A DNA stretch of 5,986 nt from an uncultured Verrucomicrobiota bacterium (GTDB lineage: Bacteria > Verrucomicrobiota > Verrucomicrobiia > Chthoniobacterales > SZAS-18): the NCBI GenBank assembly GCA_937871685.1, contig CALMOL010000479.1, forward strand, positions 1-5,986, in the 5' to 3' direction. This document shows, piece by piece, positions 1 through 5,710 of the stretch (within the stretch, counting starts at the first letter, position 1; every line of letters begins with the position of its first letter). The notes under the pieces are model-generated. The model saw only the letters and a list, made by a program, of their open reading frames with translations. It ran no database searches and was not told the origin of the DNA. Position numbers and translations under genes: made by a program.

Positions 1-76
1 CCGCCCGCGCTACCCGTTTCCCTGAGCATCCGCTCGATCTCTTTGAAAAACGGTGTAATGCGCAGAATCCTTCCTC

Positions 77-619
77 TTGGAATTCCCGCTCTTGCGGGCG
101 CGTTTTCCAGCCTTGTCTCATCCCCCGGCGCTGGCAAGCCAGCTTCTCGAGTTCGTGACGTGGCTGGTCGTCGCTGACTGTCTTTCGGTCATCGCGGTGG
201 GAGTGACGCTTCTCGTCGTGCTGGCTTCACAAGAGTTCAAGATGGCCCAATCGCTTGGCAACGCCCTATTGCTTCTGGTCTTGCCTGTTGTCGCATTCAC
301 AGCGGGAGGAATTGTGAGCCTGCCGTTCACTGTGTTCACTTCGGCGAAAGAGATTGAGGCGACCCACAGAGCTGCTCTCCCCATCATCGCAGCCGCCGAG
401 AAGTTCCGTTCGGAGAAAGGCGCATACCCAGCAAAGATAGCCGATCCGATTCCCGCATCCATCGCCGCCAAGCCTCGCGTCCCGATCGGGGTGTGGGGCA
501 GGGAATACCAATTACGCCAGACATTCCAAGGCGGGTTCGTCCTGGAGTTTTCGGAGAAGCTCGGACAACGTTGGGAATACGACTCAGGACCGCGCGAGTG
601 GAGGAAAGTCATACGCTAG
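77..619 (+). CDS. Hypothetical membrane protein with two TM segments and a GspG/pilin-like C-terminal region
   Basis: The gene encodes about 180 residues, with stop TAG at 617-619. Two hydrophobic stretches, residues about 26-52 and 59-88, look like membrane helices. The soluble tail contains AAAEKFRSEKGAYPAKI (about 105-121) and ends in a WEYDSGPREW block. This pattern of a helix, then KGxYP, then a small beta domain is familiar from hypothetical proteins related to type II secretion pseudopilins (GspG-like), but the usual N-terminal pilin cleavage motif is absent. Function is unknown. The start is uncertain: TTG at 77 is the first possible start after an in-frame TAA at 56-58, and TTG 92 or GTG 155 are alternatives. 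GTG 155 would give 154 residues starting just before the first helix. Base composition is clearly poorer in GC (about 55% in the sampled 301-360) than the next genes (about 78% in 1201-1260), which suggests a different history. The next gene starts 5 nt downstream. Confidence 0.62.
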   Translation: MEFPLLRARFPALSHPPALASQLLEFVTWLVVADCLSVIAVGVTLLVVLASQEFKMAQSLGNALLLLVLPVVAFTAGGIVSLPFTVFTSAKEIEATHRAALPIIAAAEKFRSEKGAYPAKIADPIPASIAAKPRVPIGVWGREYQLRQTFQGGFVLEFSEKLGQRWEYDSGPREWRKVIR

Positions 620-624
620 CCTTC

Positions 625-1125
625 ATGCGCCAGGATTACCTGCTCCGCTTGATCGAGCGCTGCGCTGCCCTGCTGCGGGCCATGCTCGCAGGGCGGCGCG
701 ATGCCACGACGGAAGAGAAGCGCGCCCTGGCCGAGGAAGCCTGCATTCAACACGCCGGGCTGCGGCTCGATGCCGCCAAGGCCATGTCGCCGGAGGCATT
801 GCGCGAGTTTCTCGACACCGCCGGGCCGGCCGGCGCGGGCCGGGCGGTGCTGCTCGCCGAGATCCTCGCGCACGACGCGGACCTCTGCGAGGCGGACGGC
901 ACGCCCGCCGCGGCCGCCGTCAGCCGGCTCCACGCGTTCTGCCTGCTGGCGGTTTGGATGCCTTTCCTGACGATGGACGAGGTGGCCCACTTCCGGCCCA
1001 AGCTGGAGCGCCTCGCTGACCGCTTGCGGGAACTGCGCGATCATCCATATGTGATGGACCGGTTGCGCGCGCACGGGTTCGATGTCGCGGCGGCGGATTC
1101 CCTTCCGCTTCCTTCCCCCCCATGA
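625..1125 (+). CDS. DUF6483-like helical protein of unknown function
   Basis: This 166-residue protein starts at ATG 625. It is soluble and almost wholly alpha-helical by sequence character, with no signal peptide and no membrane segment. Its opening, MRQDYLLRLIERCAALLRAM, followed by a helical hairpin, a SPEALREFLD segment (about 55-64) and an AVLLAEILAHDADLCEADG segment, resembles from memory the DUF6483 family (DYxxRLIE at the N-terminus, then TPR-like helices). That assignment was not checked by a search. The last 15 residues are low-complexity (AAADSLPLPSPP). The stop codon overlaps the yicC start as ATGA (1122-1125), so translation of the two is probably coupled. A purine-rich GGAGG lies at 600-604, 20 nt before the ATG, too far for an ordinary ribosome binding site. 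GTG 598 in the same frame is a weaker alternative start. High GC at third positions matches yicC, unlike the gene upstream. Confidence 0.82.
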   Translation: MRQDYLLRLIERCAALLRAMLAGRRDATTEEKRALAEEACIQHAGLRLDAAKAMSPEALREFLDTAGPAGAGRAVLLAEILAHDADLCEADGTPAAAAVSRLHAFCLLAVWMPFLTMDEVAHFRPKLERLADRLRELRDHPYVMDRLRAHGFDVAAADSLPLPSPP

Positions 1126-2012
1126 AATCCATGACCGGCCACGGGCGCGCCCAGCGCCCGCTCCCGCCCGCCTTCACGCTCGCGGTGGAATTGTCCGCGG
1201 TGAACCGCCGCGGCGGCGAGGTGGCCCTCCAGCTTCCGCGCGAGTGGGCGGCGCTCGAGGGGCCGGCGCGCGAGATGATCCAACGCCGCGCGTCCCGCGG
1301 CCGGGTGACGGCTTTCGTCCAAGTCGAGCGCGGCGCGGCGGAAGCCGCCGCCGGCCAGGCCATCGACCGCGAGGCGGCGCGACGCTTCCACGCCGAGTTG
1401 CTCGCCCTGCGCGGCGAGCTCGGACTGGGCGAGCCCATGACGCTCGACCATGTGCTGCGCGGCCCCGGCGTCCTGCGCGAGGACGCCGCTCGCCCGGCGC
1501 TGCCCAGCGCGGAGTCCGCGTGGCCGATCATCGAGGAGACCCTGGGCGCCGCGCTCGAAGCCTTCGTGGCCATGCGCGCGGCCGAGGGTGGCCGGCTGGC
1601 CGACGACTTCCGCGCGCGCCTCGCCCAACTCGGCGCGTGGGCCGAGGAGATCGCCGCGCTCCAGCCCGGCGTGGCCGCGCGCTACCGCGAGGCGTTACAC
1701 GAGCGCCTGCGCCGCGCGGCGGTCGAGCTGCCGGTGGATGACGAGCGCCTGGCGAAGGAGATCGCGCTCTTCGCCGACCGCGTGGACATCTCCGAGGAGC
1801 TGACCCGCCTGCGCGGCCACCTGGAGCAATTCCATTCGCTCCTCGAAAAAGACGAGCCGGTCGGCCGCACGCTCGACTTCCTCGCGCAGGAGATGGCGCG
1901 CGAGTGCAACACCCTTTCCGTGAAGGCCAACGACCTCGCCCTCGCCCGCCTCGCCGTGGCCGCCAAGGCCGAGGTGGAGAAGATTCGGGAGCAGGCGCAG
2001 AATGTCGAGTAG
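1122..2012 (+). CDS. yicC: YicC/YloC family endoribonuclease
   Basis: The protein has 296 residues, close to the family norm of about 290. The N-terminal YicC domain begins with MKSMTGHGRA (1-10), the family's MTGxGR signature. The C-terminal domain (formerly DUF1732) carries the hallmark blocks VDISEELTRLRGHLEQF (221-237), EPVGRTLDFLAQEMARECNT (245-264), SVKANDLALARL and the closing KAEVEKIREQAQNVE. YicC of Escherichia coli has been reported as an RNase that promotes turnover of the small RNA RyhB, and family members act as ring-shaped oligomers in the cytoplasm. The specific RNA targets here are unknown. Around residues 27-36 the usual N-H-R-x-x-D stretch reads VNRRGGEVAL, so the first conserved block is divergent. 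The ATG overlaps the upstream stop by 4 nt and has no Shine-Dalgarno sequence, which favours coupled translation with the DUF6483-like gene. In many bacteria yicC is next to gmk, but here a ClpX-like gene follows after 205 nt. Confidence 0.97.
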   Translation: MKSMTGHGRAQRPLPPAFTLAVELSAVNRRGGEVALQLPREWAALEGPAREMIQRRASRGRVTAFVQVERGAAEAAAGQAIDREAARRFHAELLALRGELGLGEPMTLDHVLRGPGVLREDAARPALPSAESAWPIIEETLGAALEAFVAMRAAEGGRLADDFRARLAQLGAWAEEIAALQPGVAARYREALHERLRRAAVELPVDDERLAKEIALFADRVDISEELTRLRGHLEQFHSLLEKDEPVGRTLDFLAQEMARECNTLSVKANDLALARLAVAAKAEVEKIREQAQNVE

Positions 2013-2014
2013 CA

Positions 2015-2163
2015 GAGGTGAATCGTAGATCGTGAATGGTGAATCGTGGGGCTGCCGCGCTGGTGCGCGGCCGTGAGACAGGCGAGGCCGCGCCACGATT
2101 GCCCCGTGCACCCTGGCTGTCTTGCTTCGCTCGACTCACGATTCACCACTCACGATTCACCTC
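2015..2163. repeat. Inverted pair of four-unit GTGAATC heptamer arrays
   Basis: This repeat fills most of the 205-nt spacer between yicC and the ClpX-like gene. The left array, 2018-2045, is four head-to-tail heptamers on the + strand: GTGAATC, GTAGATC, GTGAATG, GTGAATC. The right array, 2133-2160, reads on the - strand as GTGAATC, GTGAGTG, GTGAATC, GTGAGTC; on the + strand it is the 14-mer ACTCACGATTCACC twice in tandem (2134-2161). The two arrays are inverted relative to each other and separated by 87 nt, so the outer ends (GAGGTGAATCGT at 2015-2026 and its complement at 2152-2163) could pair. Heptameric tandem repeats are known in intergenic DNA of cyanobacteria (STRRs) and other bacteria. 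Whether this is the same kind of element is an inference. No coding potential is claimed here. Confidence 0.85.
2065..2093. repeat. GC hairpin inside the heptamer repeat
   Basis: An 8-bp perfect stem, GCGCGGCC (2065-2072) with GGCCGCGC (2086-2093), closes a 13-nt loop. It sits between the two inverted heptamer arrays, so the whole spacer could fold as a long outer stem around this inner one. There is no T-run after it, so it is not a classical terminator. It could influence read-through from yicC into the ClpX-like gene, but this is inference. Confidence 0.6.
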
Positions 2164-2217
2164 GGTCACCCCGCGTCATCGCCATTCCCGCTCCCGCGCC
2201 CTCCCTTAGCTTCCGCC

Positions 2218-3840
2218 ATGTCTAACCCTCCCTCGCCGGACGAGATCCAGAAGAAGCTCGGCGACTTCATGCGCACGCAGTTCGGCGACCAGGCCGGGCG
2301 CGTGGCCGTGTTTTCCACGCAGGCCACGCCCGCGGGCACGAATGATCCGCCTGAGGCGAAGCCGGCCGACGAGGAGAAGGATCCGCTCGACGGCTTCCAC
2401 TACCGCCCGCGTGACATCAAGGCGCACCTCGACCGCTTCGTCATCGGGCAGGACGAGGCCAAGCGCGTCTTGGCCGTGGCGATTTGCGAGCACTACCAGC
2501 ACGTCCGCCACATCCGCGCGCTGGCGAAGGAATCGCCCGAGAAGGCCGCCGCGGTGGAATACGCTAAGCAGAACGTGCTGCTCCTCGGCCCCACCGGCGT
2601 GGGCAAGACCTACCTCGTGCGCCACGCGGCCGACCTGCTCGGCGTGCCCTTCGTGAAGGCCGACGCCACCAAGTTTTCCGAGACCGGCTACGTCGGCGGC
2701 GACGTGGAGGACCTCGTGCGCGACCTCGTCAAAAAGGCCAACGGCGACGCCGACCTCGCCGCCTGCGGCATCATCTACCTCGACGAGATCGACAAGATCG
2801 CCGGCGCCACCAACATCGCCGGCGGCCGCGACGTGAGCGGCCGCGGCGTGCAGACCACGCTGCTCAAGCTGCTTGAGGAGACCGACGTGGCCGTGCGCTC
2901 GCCGATGGACATCCAGGCGCAGCTCCAGGCCGCGATGGAGATGCAGCGCGGCGGCGCCGCGAAGCCCAAGCGCGACACGGTCAACACGCGCCACATCCTC
3001 TTCATCGTGAGCGGCGCGTTTTCCGGGCTGCGCGAGCGGATCGCGCGCCGGCTGGGCCGCGGCAGCCTGGGCTTCGGCGCGTCGAACGCCAAGAGCGCCG
3101 ACGAGATGACCGACGGCGAGGTCCTGCGCAACGCCACCACGCGCGACTTCGTGGACTTCGGCTTCGAGCCGGAATTCGTCGGCCGCCTGCCGGTGCGAGT
3201 GTGCTGCGAGCCGCTGAAGGCCGGCGATCTTTATCAAATTCTCAAGTCCTCCGAGGGCAGCGTGATCCGCCAATACGAGCGCGGCTTCCGCGCCTACGGC
3301 ATCGAGGCCGGGTTCACCGACGACGCCCTGCGCGAGTTGGCCGAGCGCGCGGCGGGCGAGGGCACCGGGGCGCGCGGCCTCTTCACCGTGAGCGAGCGCG
3401 TGCTGCGGCCCTTCCAATACGAGCTGCCCGGCTCTGGCGCCACGCGCCTCGTCGTGGACGCCGAGACCGTGCGCGATCCCGCCGCGGTCCTGGCGCGCGT
3501 GCTGGCCGAGGGGCGCGAGAACCTCGGCGCGCACTTGGCCGCCGAGGCCGAGGAATTCGCGACAGAATGGTCCGCGCGGCACGGCCTGAGCCTGCGCTTT
3601 TCCGAGGACGCGCGCCGTGCCCTGGCCGTTCGCGCGCAACGCGAGGACGTGAGCGTGCGCCCGCTGTGCGAGCGCCTGTTCAAGGACTACCAGTTCGGCC
3701 TCTCGCTCATCAAGAACAACTCCGGCCGCGCCGAGTGGGAGCTGCCCGCCGAGGCGGTGGAAAACCCGGACCGCTACCTGTCCGACCTCGTCGTGCGCTC
3801 CTACCGCGACCGCGATGTCGCGGGCGGCGAGGGGCAATGA
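2218..3840 (+). CDS. ClpX-like AAA+ unfoldase with duplicated C-terminal small domain
   Basis: The protein has 540 residues, against about 420 for typical ClpX. It is an AAA+ ATPase that by homology unfolds substrates and may feed them to ClpP. Visible motifs are Walker A GPTGVGKT (124-131), pore loop 1 GYVG (157-160), Walker B IIYLDEID (185-192), a GRDVSGRGVQTTLLKLLEE block, LGF (284-286) matching the [LIV]-G-[FL] ClpP-docking tripeptide, arginine finger in EFVGRLPV (R323), and sensor 2 TGARGL (383-388). The N-terminal four-cysteine zinc-binding domain of ClpX is absent; residues 1-60 are a short helix plus an acidic linker. The GGRKHP loop is replaced by a longer segment around SPMDIQAQLQAAMEMQRGG. 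Residues 361-429 and 456-525 look like two copies of the small domain. ATG 2218 is chosen because upstream in-frame sequence is repeat DNA. The family may be a distinct ClpX paralogue group annotated simply as ClpX or AAA ATPase. Transcription may continue from yicC. Confidence 0.96.
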   Translation: MSNPPSPDEIQKKLGDFMRTQFGDQAGRVAVFSTQATPAGTNDPPEAKPADEEKDPLDGFHYRPRDIKAHLDRFVIGQDEAKRVLAVAICEHYQHVRHIRALAKESPEKAAAVEYAKQNVLLLGPTGVGKTYLVRHAADLLGVPFVKADATKFSETGYVGGDVEDLVRDLVKKANGDADLAACGIIYLDEIDKIAGATNIAGGRDVSGRGVQTTLLKLLEETDVAVRSPMDIQAQLQAAMEMQRGGAAKPKRDTVNTRHILFIVSGAFSGLRERIARRLGRGSLGFGASNAKSADEMTDGEVLRNATTRDFVDFGFEPEFVGRLPVRVCCEPLKAGDLYQILKSSEGSVIRQYERGFRAYGIEAGFTDDALRELAERAAGEGTGARGLFTVSERVLRPFQYELPGSGATRLVVDAETVRDPAAVLARVLAEGRENLGAHLAAEAEEFATEWSARHGLSLRFSEDARRALAVRAQREDVSVRPLCERLFKDYQFGLSLIKNNSGRAEWELPAEAVENPDRYLSDLVVRSYRDRDVAGGEGQ

Positions 3841-3919
3841 GGCAGACCGTCCATCGCATCCGCAGGGTAAAACCATCCTTTCCCCGGAGTCCGATGCCCT
3901 GTCTCTGACAGGAAGTGAT

Positions 3920-3932
3920 CCTCTTCAAGAGG
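3920..3932. repeat. Short hairpin CCTCTTCAAGAGG
   Basis: A 5- to 6-bp stem with a 1- to 3-nt loop lies 80 nt after the ClpX-like stop. Its CCTCT/AGAGG ends resemble those of the palindromes in the array that starts at 3946, so it may be a diverged outlying unit. A further half-unit TCTGA lies at 3904-3908. The stretch 3841-3903 holds nothing else that I recognise. Confidence 0.5.
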
Positions 3933-3945
3933 CAGCTGCCCGCCG

Positions 3946-4151
3946 TCTGACCTCAGAGGGGGTGGGCCTCTGAGTGCAGAGGTTTTTGCTCTGAGTTCAG
4001 GGGGGGTAGCCTCTGAGTTCAGAGGTCACCCCCTCTGAGGTCAGAGGACTTTGTTCTGAGTTCATAGGTGCCCCCTCTGAGTTCAGAGCTCCGAGCGCTG
4101 AGCTCAGAGGGGAGTCCTCTGAACTCAGAGGGGGGCACCTCTGAACTTGGA
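3946..4151. repeat. Array of about ten TCTGA-NN-TCAGA palindromes with 21-23 nt period
   Basis: The array lies between convergent genes (the ClpX-like gene ends at 3840, the leftward gene at 4207). Palindrome cores TCTGA-NN-TCAGA begin at 3946, 3969, 3990, 4012, 4034, 4055, 4076, 4097, 4118 and 4140. The steps are 23, 21, 22, 22, 21, 21, 21, 21 and 22 nt. The full unit is CCTCTGAGTTCAGAGG. Units 2, 3, 6, 8 and 10 carry changes (for example TCATA in unit 6, TTGGA in unit 10). Spacers are 9-11 nt and mostly G-runs or C-runs, so palindromes also combine into longer stems: 3946-3964 is a perfect 19-nt inverted repeat of 4027-4045, GGGGGT (4002-4007) pairs with ACCCCC (4028-4033) around unit 4, and 4059-4088 pairs with 4117-4147. 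A role as bidirectional terminator, protein-binding array or mobile palindrome family is inference. The remaining 4152-4206 has only a weak ACCCT/AGGGT hairpin (4152-4166). Confidence 0.9.
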
Positions 4152-4206
4152 ACCCTTCCCGAGGGTGCTGGCTCTTTCGCCGAATGCGGCAATTCCCCTC
4201 CGGGCC

Positions 4207-4860
4207 TCAGGAACTTGCGATCCGGGAGTCAACGGCTTTGCCCGCTCCCGCGACCGGCAACGGGTCCGCCTTCTCCTCGGCTTTCCTGAAATCCTCCTCG
4301 CAGCGCGGCAGATACCCGTCCGGCAATGCCCCGGGCAGGTAATGAAAAGGCGCGCGGCCCCGGCGAATCCGCCACAGCAGCGCGCCGTATCCGAAGACCA
4401 GCAGCGTGTGAATCCACCCGGCCAGCGGGATCTCCACCGCCGGCTCGTGGACCCATTGCAGGCGCACGAGCAGCGCGGTCAGGCCGCCGCCCAGGCCCAT
4501 CAGCGCCACGGCCACGGCGCCCATCCAGCGGTGCGCGCGCGCGCTCGCCCCGGCCCGGCACTCCACCGTCGCGCCGCACTCGGCCAGGCGCGCGTGGAGC
4601 GCGCGAATGAAGCCACGGTAGCCCGCCCGCGCCTGCGCGGCCGGCACCGCGCCGCCCGCGCGAAACATCGCCTCGCTCACCAGCAGGGCCGGGCCGCGGC
4701 CGTCGCGCGGGGTGATCACGCACGAGTGCCGTGCCGCGCCCGGCATGCCCAGCCCGCGCCGCAGCCACACCATCGCCGTCTGCGCGTAGGGGAGCCGGCG
4801 GTCGAGGCGCTCGCCATCGCGGGCCTCGAGGGCGGTCTCGGTGAGATGGAGGGAGGGCAT
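4207..4860 (-). CDS. Hypothetical protein with two transmembrane segments
   Basis: I do not recognise this 217-residue protein. Residues 1-110 look soluble (MPSLHLTETALEARDGERLD, then AMVWLRRGLG, SCVITPRDGRGPALLVSEAMFR and YRGFIRALHARLAECGATVECRAG). Two hydrophobic helices follow at about 113-134 and 145-163, joined by a short loop, and then a basic-to-acidic tail with HYLPGALPDGYLPR (173-186) and CEEDFRKAEEKADP. There is no signal peptide, so the N-terminal half is probably cytoplasmic with a helical hairpin in the membrane. The start ATG at 4858-4860 was chosen because codons further upstream (to 5049) read as arginine- and alanine-rich sequence that would overlap the yceI promoter and start. 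The gene is convergent with the ClpX-like gene and divergent from the YceI gene, with 187 nt between the two starts. The coding call rests on length, GC-rich codon use and sensible hydrophobicity. No family name can be supported. Confidence 0.75.
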   Translation of the reverse strand: MPSLHLTETALEARDGERLDRRLPYAQTAMVWLRRGLGMPGAARHSCVITPRDGRGPALLVSEAMFRAGGAVPAAQARAGYRGFIRALHARLAECGATVECRAGASARAHRWMGAVAVALMGLGGGLTALLVRLQWVHEPAVEIPLAGWIHTLLVFGYGALLWRIRRGRAPFHYLPGALPDGYLPRCEEDFRKAEEKADPLPVAGAGKAVDSRIASS

Positions 4861-4889
4861 CGGGAGCACGGACACAAAGCCCGCGCGAC

Positions 4890-4899
4890 GCACCGGTGC
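4890..4899. promoter_or_regulatory. Palindrome GCACCGGTGC in divergent promoter region
   Basis: This perfect 10-bp palindrome lies 30 nt upstream of the leftward gene start and about 150 nt upstream of the YceI gene. The 187-nt divergent spacer must hold both promoters, but no convincing -35/-10 pair is visible in its very GC-rich sequence. A second feature is CGGGCGG (5000-5006) with CCGCCCG (5023-5029), a 7-bp stem in the likely yceI leader. An operator role for the palindrome is only a suggestion, since such sites arise by chance in GC-rich DNA. Confidence 0.25.
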
Positions 4900-5047
4900 A
4901 AGCCACACCCTGCGTCCGGCGCGGCGCAATGACACGCGCGGCGCGCGGCGCGGGCTTGCCCCGGCGCGCGGGGGCGCAAACGTCGCCCTCGCCGCGCTTC
5001 GGGCGGCGGCTGATGTTTTCTCCCGCCCGGTTCCCCTCCTCAAGACC

Positions 5048-5614
5048 ATGAAAGCCCTCCGCCTCCTTCCTTTCCTCGCCCTCGCGCTCGCGCCCGTCGC
5101 GCTGCCGGCGGCTGATTCCTACAAGATCGACCCGGTGCATTCCGCCGTCATGTTCCGCGTGCACCACTGGGGCGCGGGCCACACCTGGGGCCGCTTCAAC
5201 AAGTTCGAGGGCACCGTGTCCCTCGACGCGGCCGATCCCGCCAAGACCACCGTGAACTTCACCGTGGACATGGAGAGCGTGGACTCCAACTCCGCCGACC
5301 GCGACAAGCACCTCAAGAGCCCGGACTTCTTTAATTCGAAGCAATTCCCCACCGCCACCTTCAAGAGCACCTCCGTCAAGGCCAGCGGCGACAACCTCGA
5401 CGTGACCGGCGACCTCACCATCCGCGGCATCACCAAGCCGGTGACCATCGCGATGAAGAAGACCGGCGAGGGCAAGGACCCGAAGGGCACGCAGCTCGCG
5501 GGCGCCGAGGGCACCTTCACCATCAAGCGCTCCGAGTTCGACGTGAAGTTCGGCATCCCCGGCGTGTCCGACGAGGTGCTGATGACCATCGCGCTCGAGG
5601 CGAAGAAGCAGTAA
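5048..5614 (+). CDS. YceI family protein (secreted, lipocalin-like fold)
   Basis: The 188-residue protein has a clear Sec signal peptide: basic start MKALR, hydrophobic core LLPFLALALAPVAL, and likely cleavage after LPA at 19-21 or nearby, leaving about 167 mature residues. The mature part is a complete YceI domain: SYKIDPVHSAVMFRVHHWG (24-42), RFNKFEGTVSLD (49-60), the family hallmark SADRDKHLKSPDFFNSKQFP (82-101), GDLTIRGITKPVTI (121-134), FTIKRSEFDVKFG (157-169) and a closing strand DEVLMTIALEA (175-185). YceI proteins form an eight-stranded barrel that binds polyisoprenoid or other amphiphilic ligands in the periplasm. The E. coli member is linked to high pH and osmotic stress. The ligand here is unknown. 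The start codon has no Shine-Dalgarno sequence, but the signal peptide fixes the start. The gene appears monocistronic: divergent from its left neighbour and followed by a hairpin 16 nt after the stop. Confidence 0.97.
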   Translation: MKALRLLPFLALALAPVALPAADSYKIDPVHSAVMFRVHHWGAGHTWGRFNKFEGTVSLDAADPAKTTVNFTVDMESVDSNSADRDKHLKSPDFFNSKQFPTATFKSTSVKASGDNLDVTGDLTIRGITKPVTIAMKKTGEGKDPKGTQLAGAEGTFTIKRSEFDVKFGIPGVSDEVLMTIALEAKKQ

Positions 5615-5630
5615 CTCCCTGGCCTCCCAA

Positions 5631-5674
5631 ACCGTCCACGCGGGCATCGTCGCGCGCGCCTCCCGCTGGACGGT
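5631..5674 (+). terminator. Strong stem-loop just after the YceI gene, possible terminator
   Basis: ACCGTCCA (5631-5638) pairs perfectly with TGGACGGT (5667-5674). After a single bulged C, GCGGG (5640-5644) pairs with CCCGC (5662-5666), giving a 13-bp stem closing a 17-nt loop. It begins 17 nt after the stop codon, the usual place for a terminator. No U-tract follows (the next bases are GGCCATCG), so it would be a hairpin without the classical tail, or a 3'-end protecting structure. Confidence 0.55.
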
Positions 5675-5710
5675 GGCCATCGTGCTGCCTCGTCCTCGAT
5701 CCTGGCCCGC

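Noticed and set aside
1..177. A + strand frame open from the window edge to TGA 175-177, and the opposite - strand frame reading RILRITPFFKEIERML near the edge
   Set aside because: Both are short, cut by the window edge and overlap hairpin-bearing sequence, so neither can be shown to be a gene. The edge could hold the end of a neighbouring gene.
2122..2217. N-terminal extension of the ClpX-like protein upstream of ATG 2218
   Set aside because: The added 32 residues are translated from the heptamer repeat and a proline-rich stretch; the protein makes sense from MSNPPSPDEIQKKL.
2206..3876. A 556-codon open frame on the - strand opposite the ClpX-like gene
   Set aside because: It is the mirror of a GC-rich coding frame, has low-complexity Ala/Gly/His/Val-rich content and no motif, whereas the + strand has complete AAA+ motifs.
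3837..3908. A 23-codon frame overlapping the ClpX-like stop as ATGA
   Set aside because: The peptide (MRQTVHRIRRVKPSFPRSPM, then PCL) has no recognisable feature and ends near the palindrome array; the overlap alone is not enough evidence.
3946..4151. The regularly spaced repeats as a CRISPR array
   Set aside because: The repeated unit is a 12-16 nt palindrome with 9-11 nt spacers, far shorter than CRISPR repeats and spacers; several spacers are inverted copies of each other and there are no cas genes.
4861..5049. N-terminal extension of the leftward gene up to 5049
   Set aside because: It adds 63 arginine- and alanine-rich residues of no clear fold and would overlap the YceI start codon; ATG at 4860 gives a more natural N-terminus.
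5615..5710. A possible gene start reading ASQTVHAGIVARASRWTVAI after the YceI stop
   Set aside because: It has no start codon of its own, coincides with the 5631-5674 stem-loop, and runs into the REPIN-like repeat.
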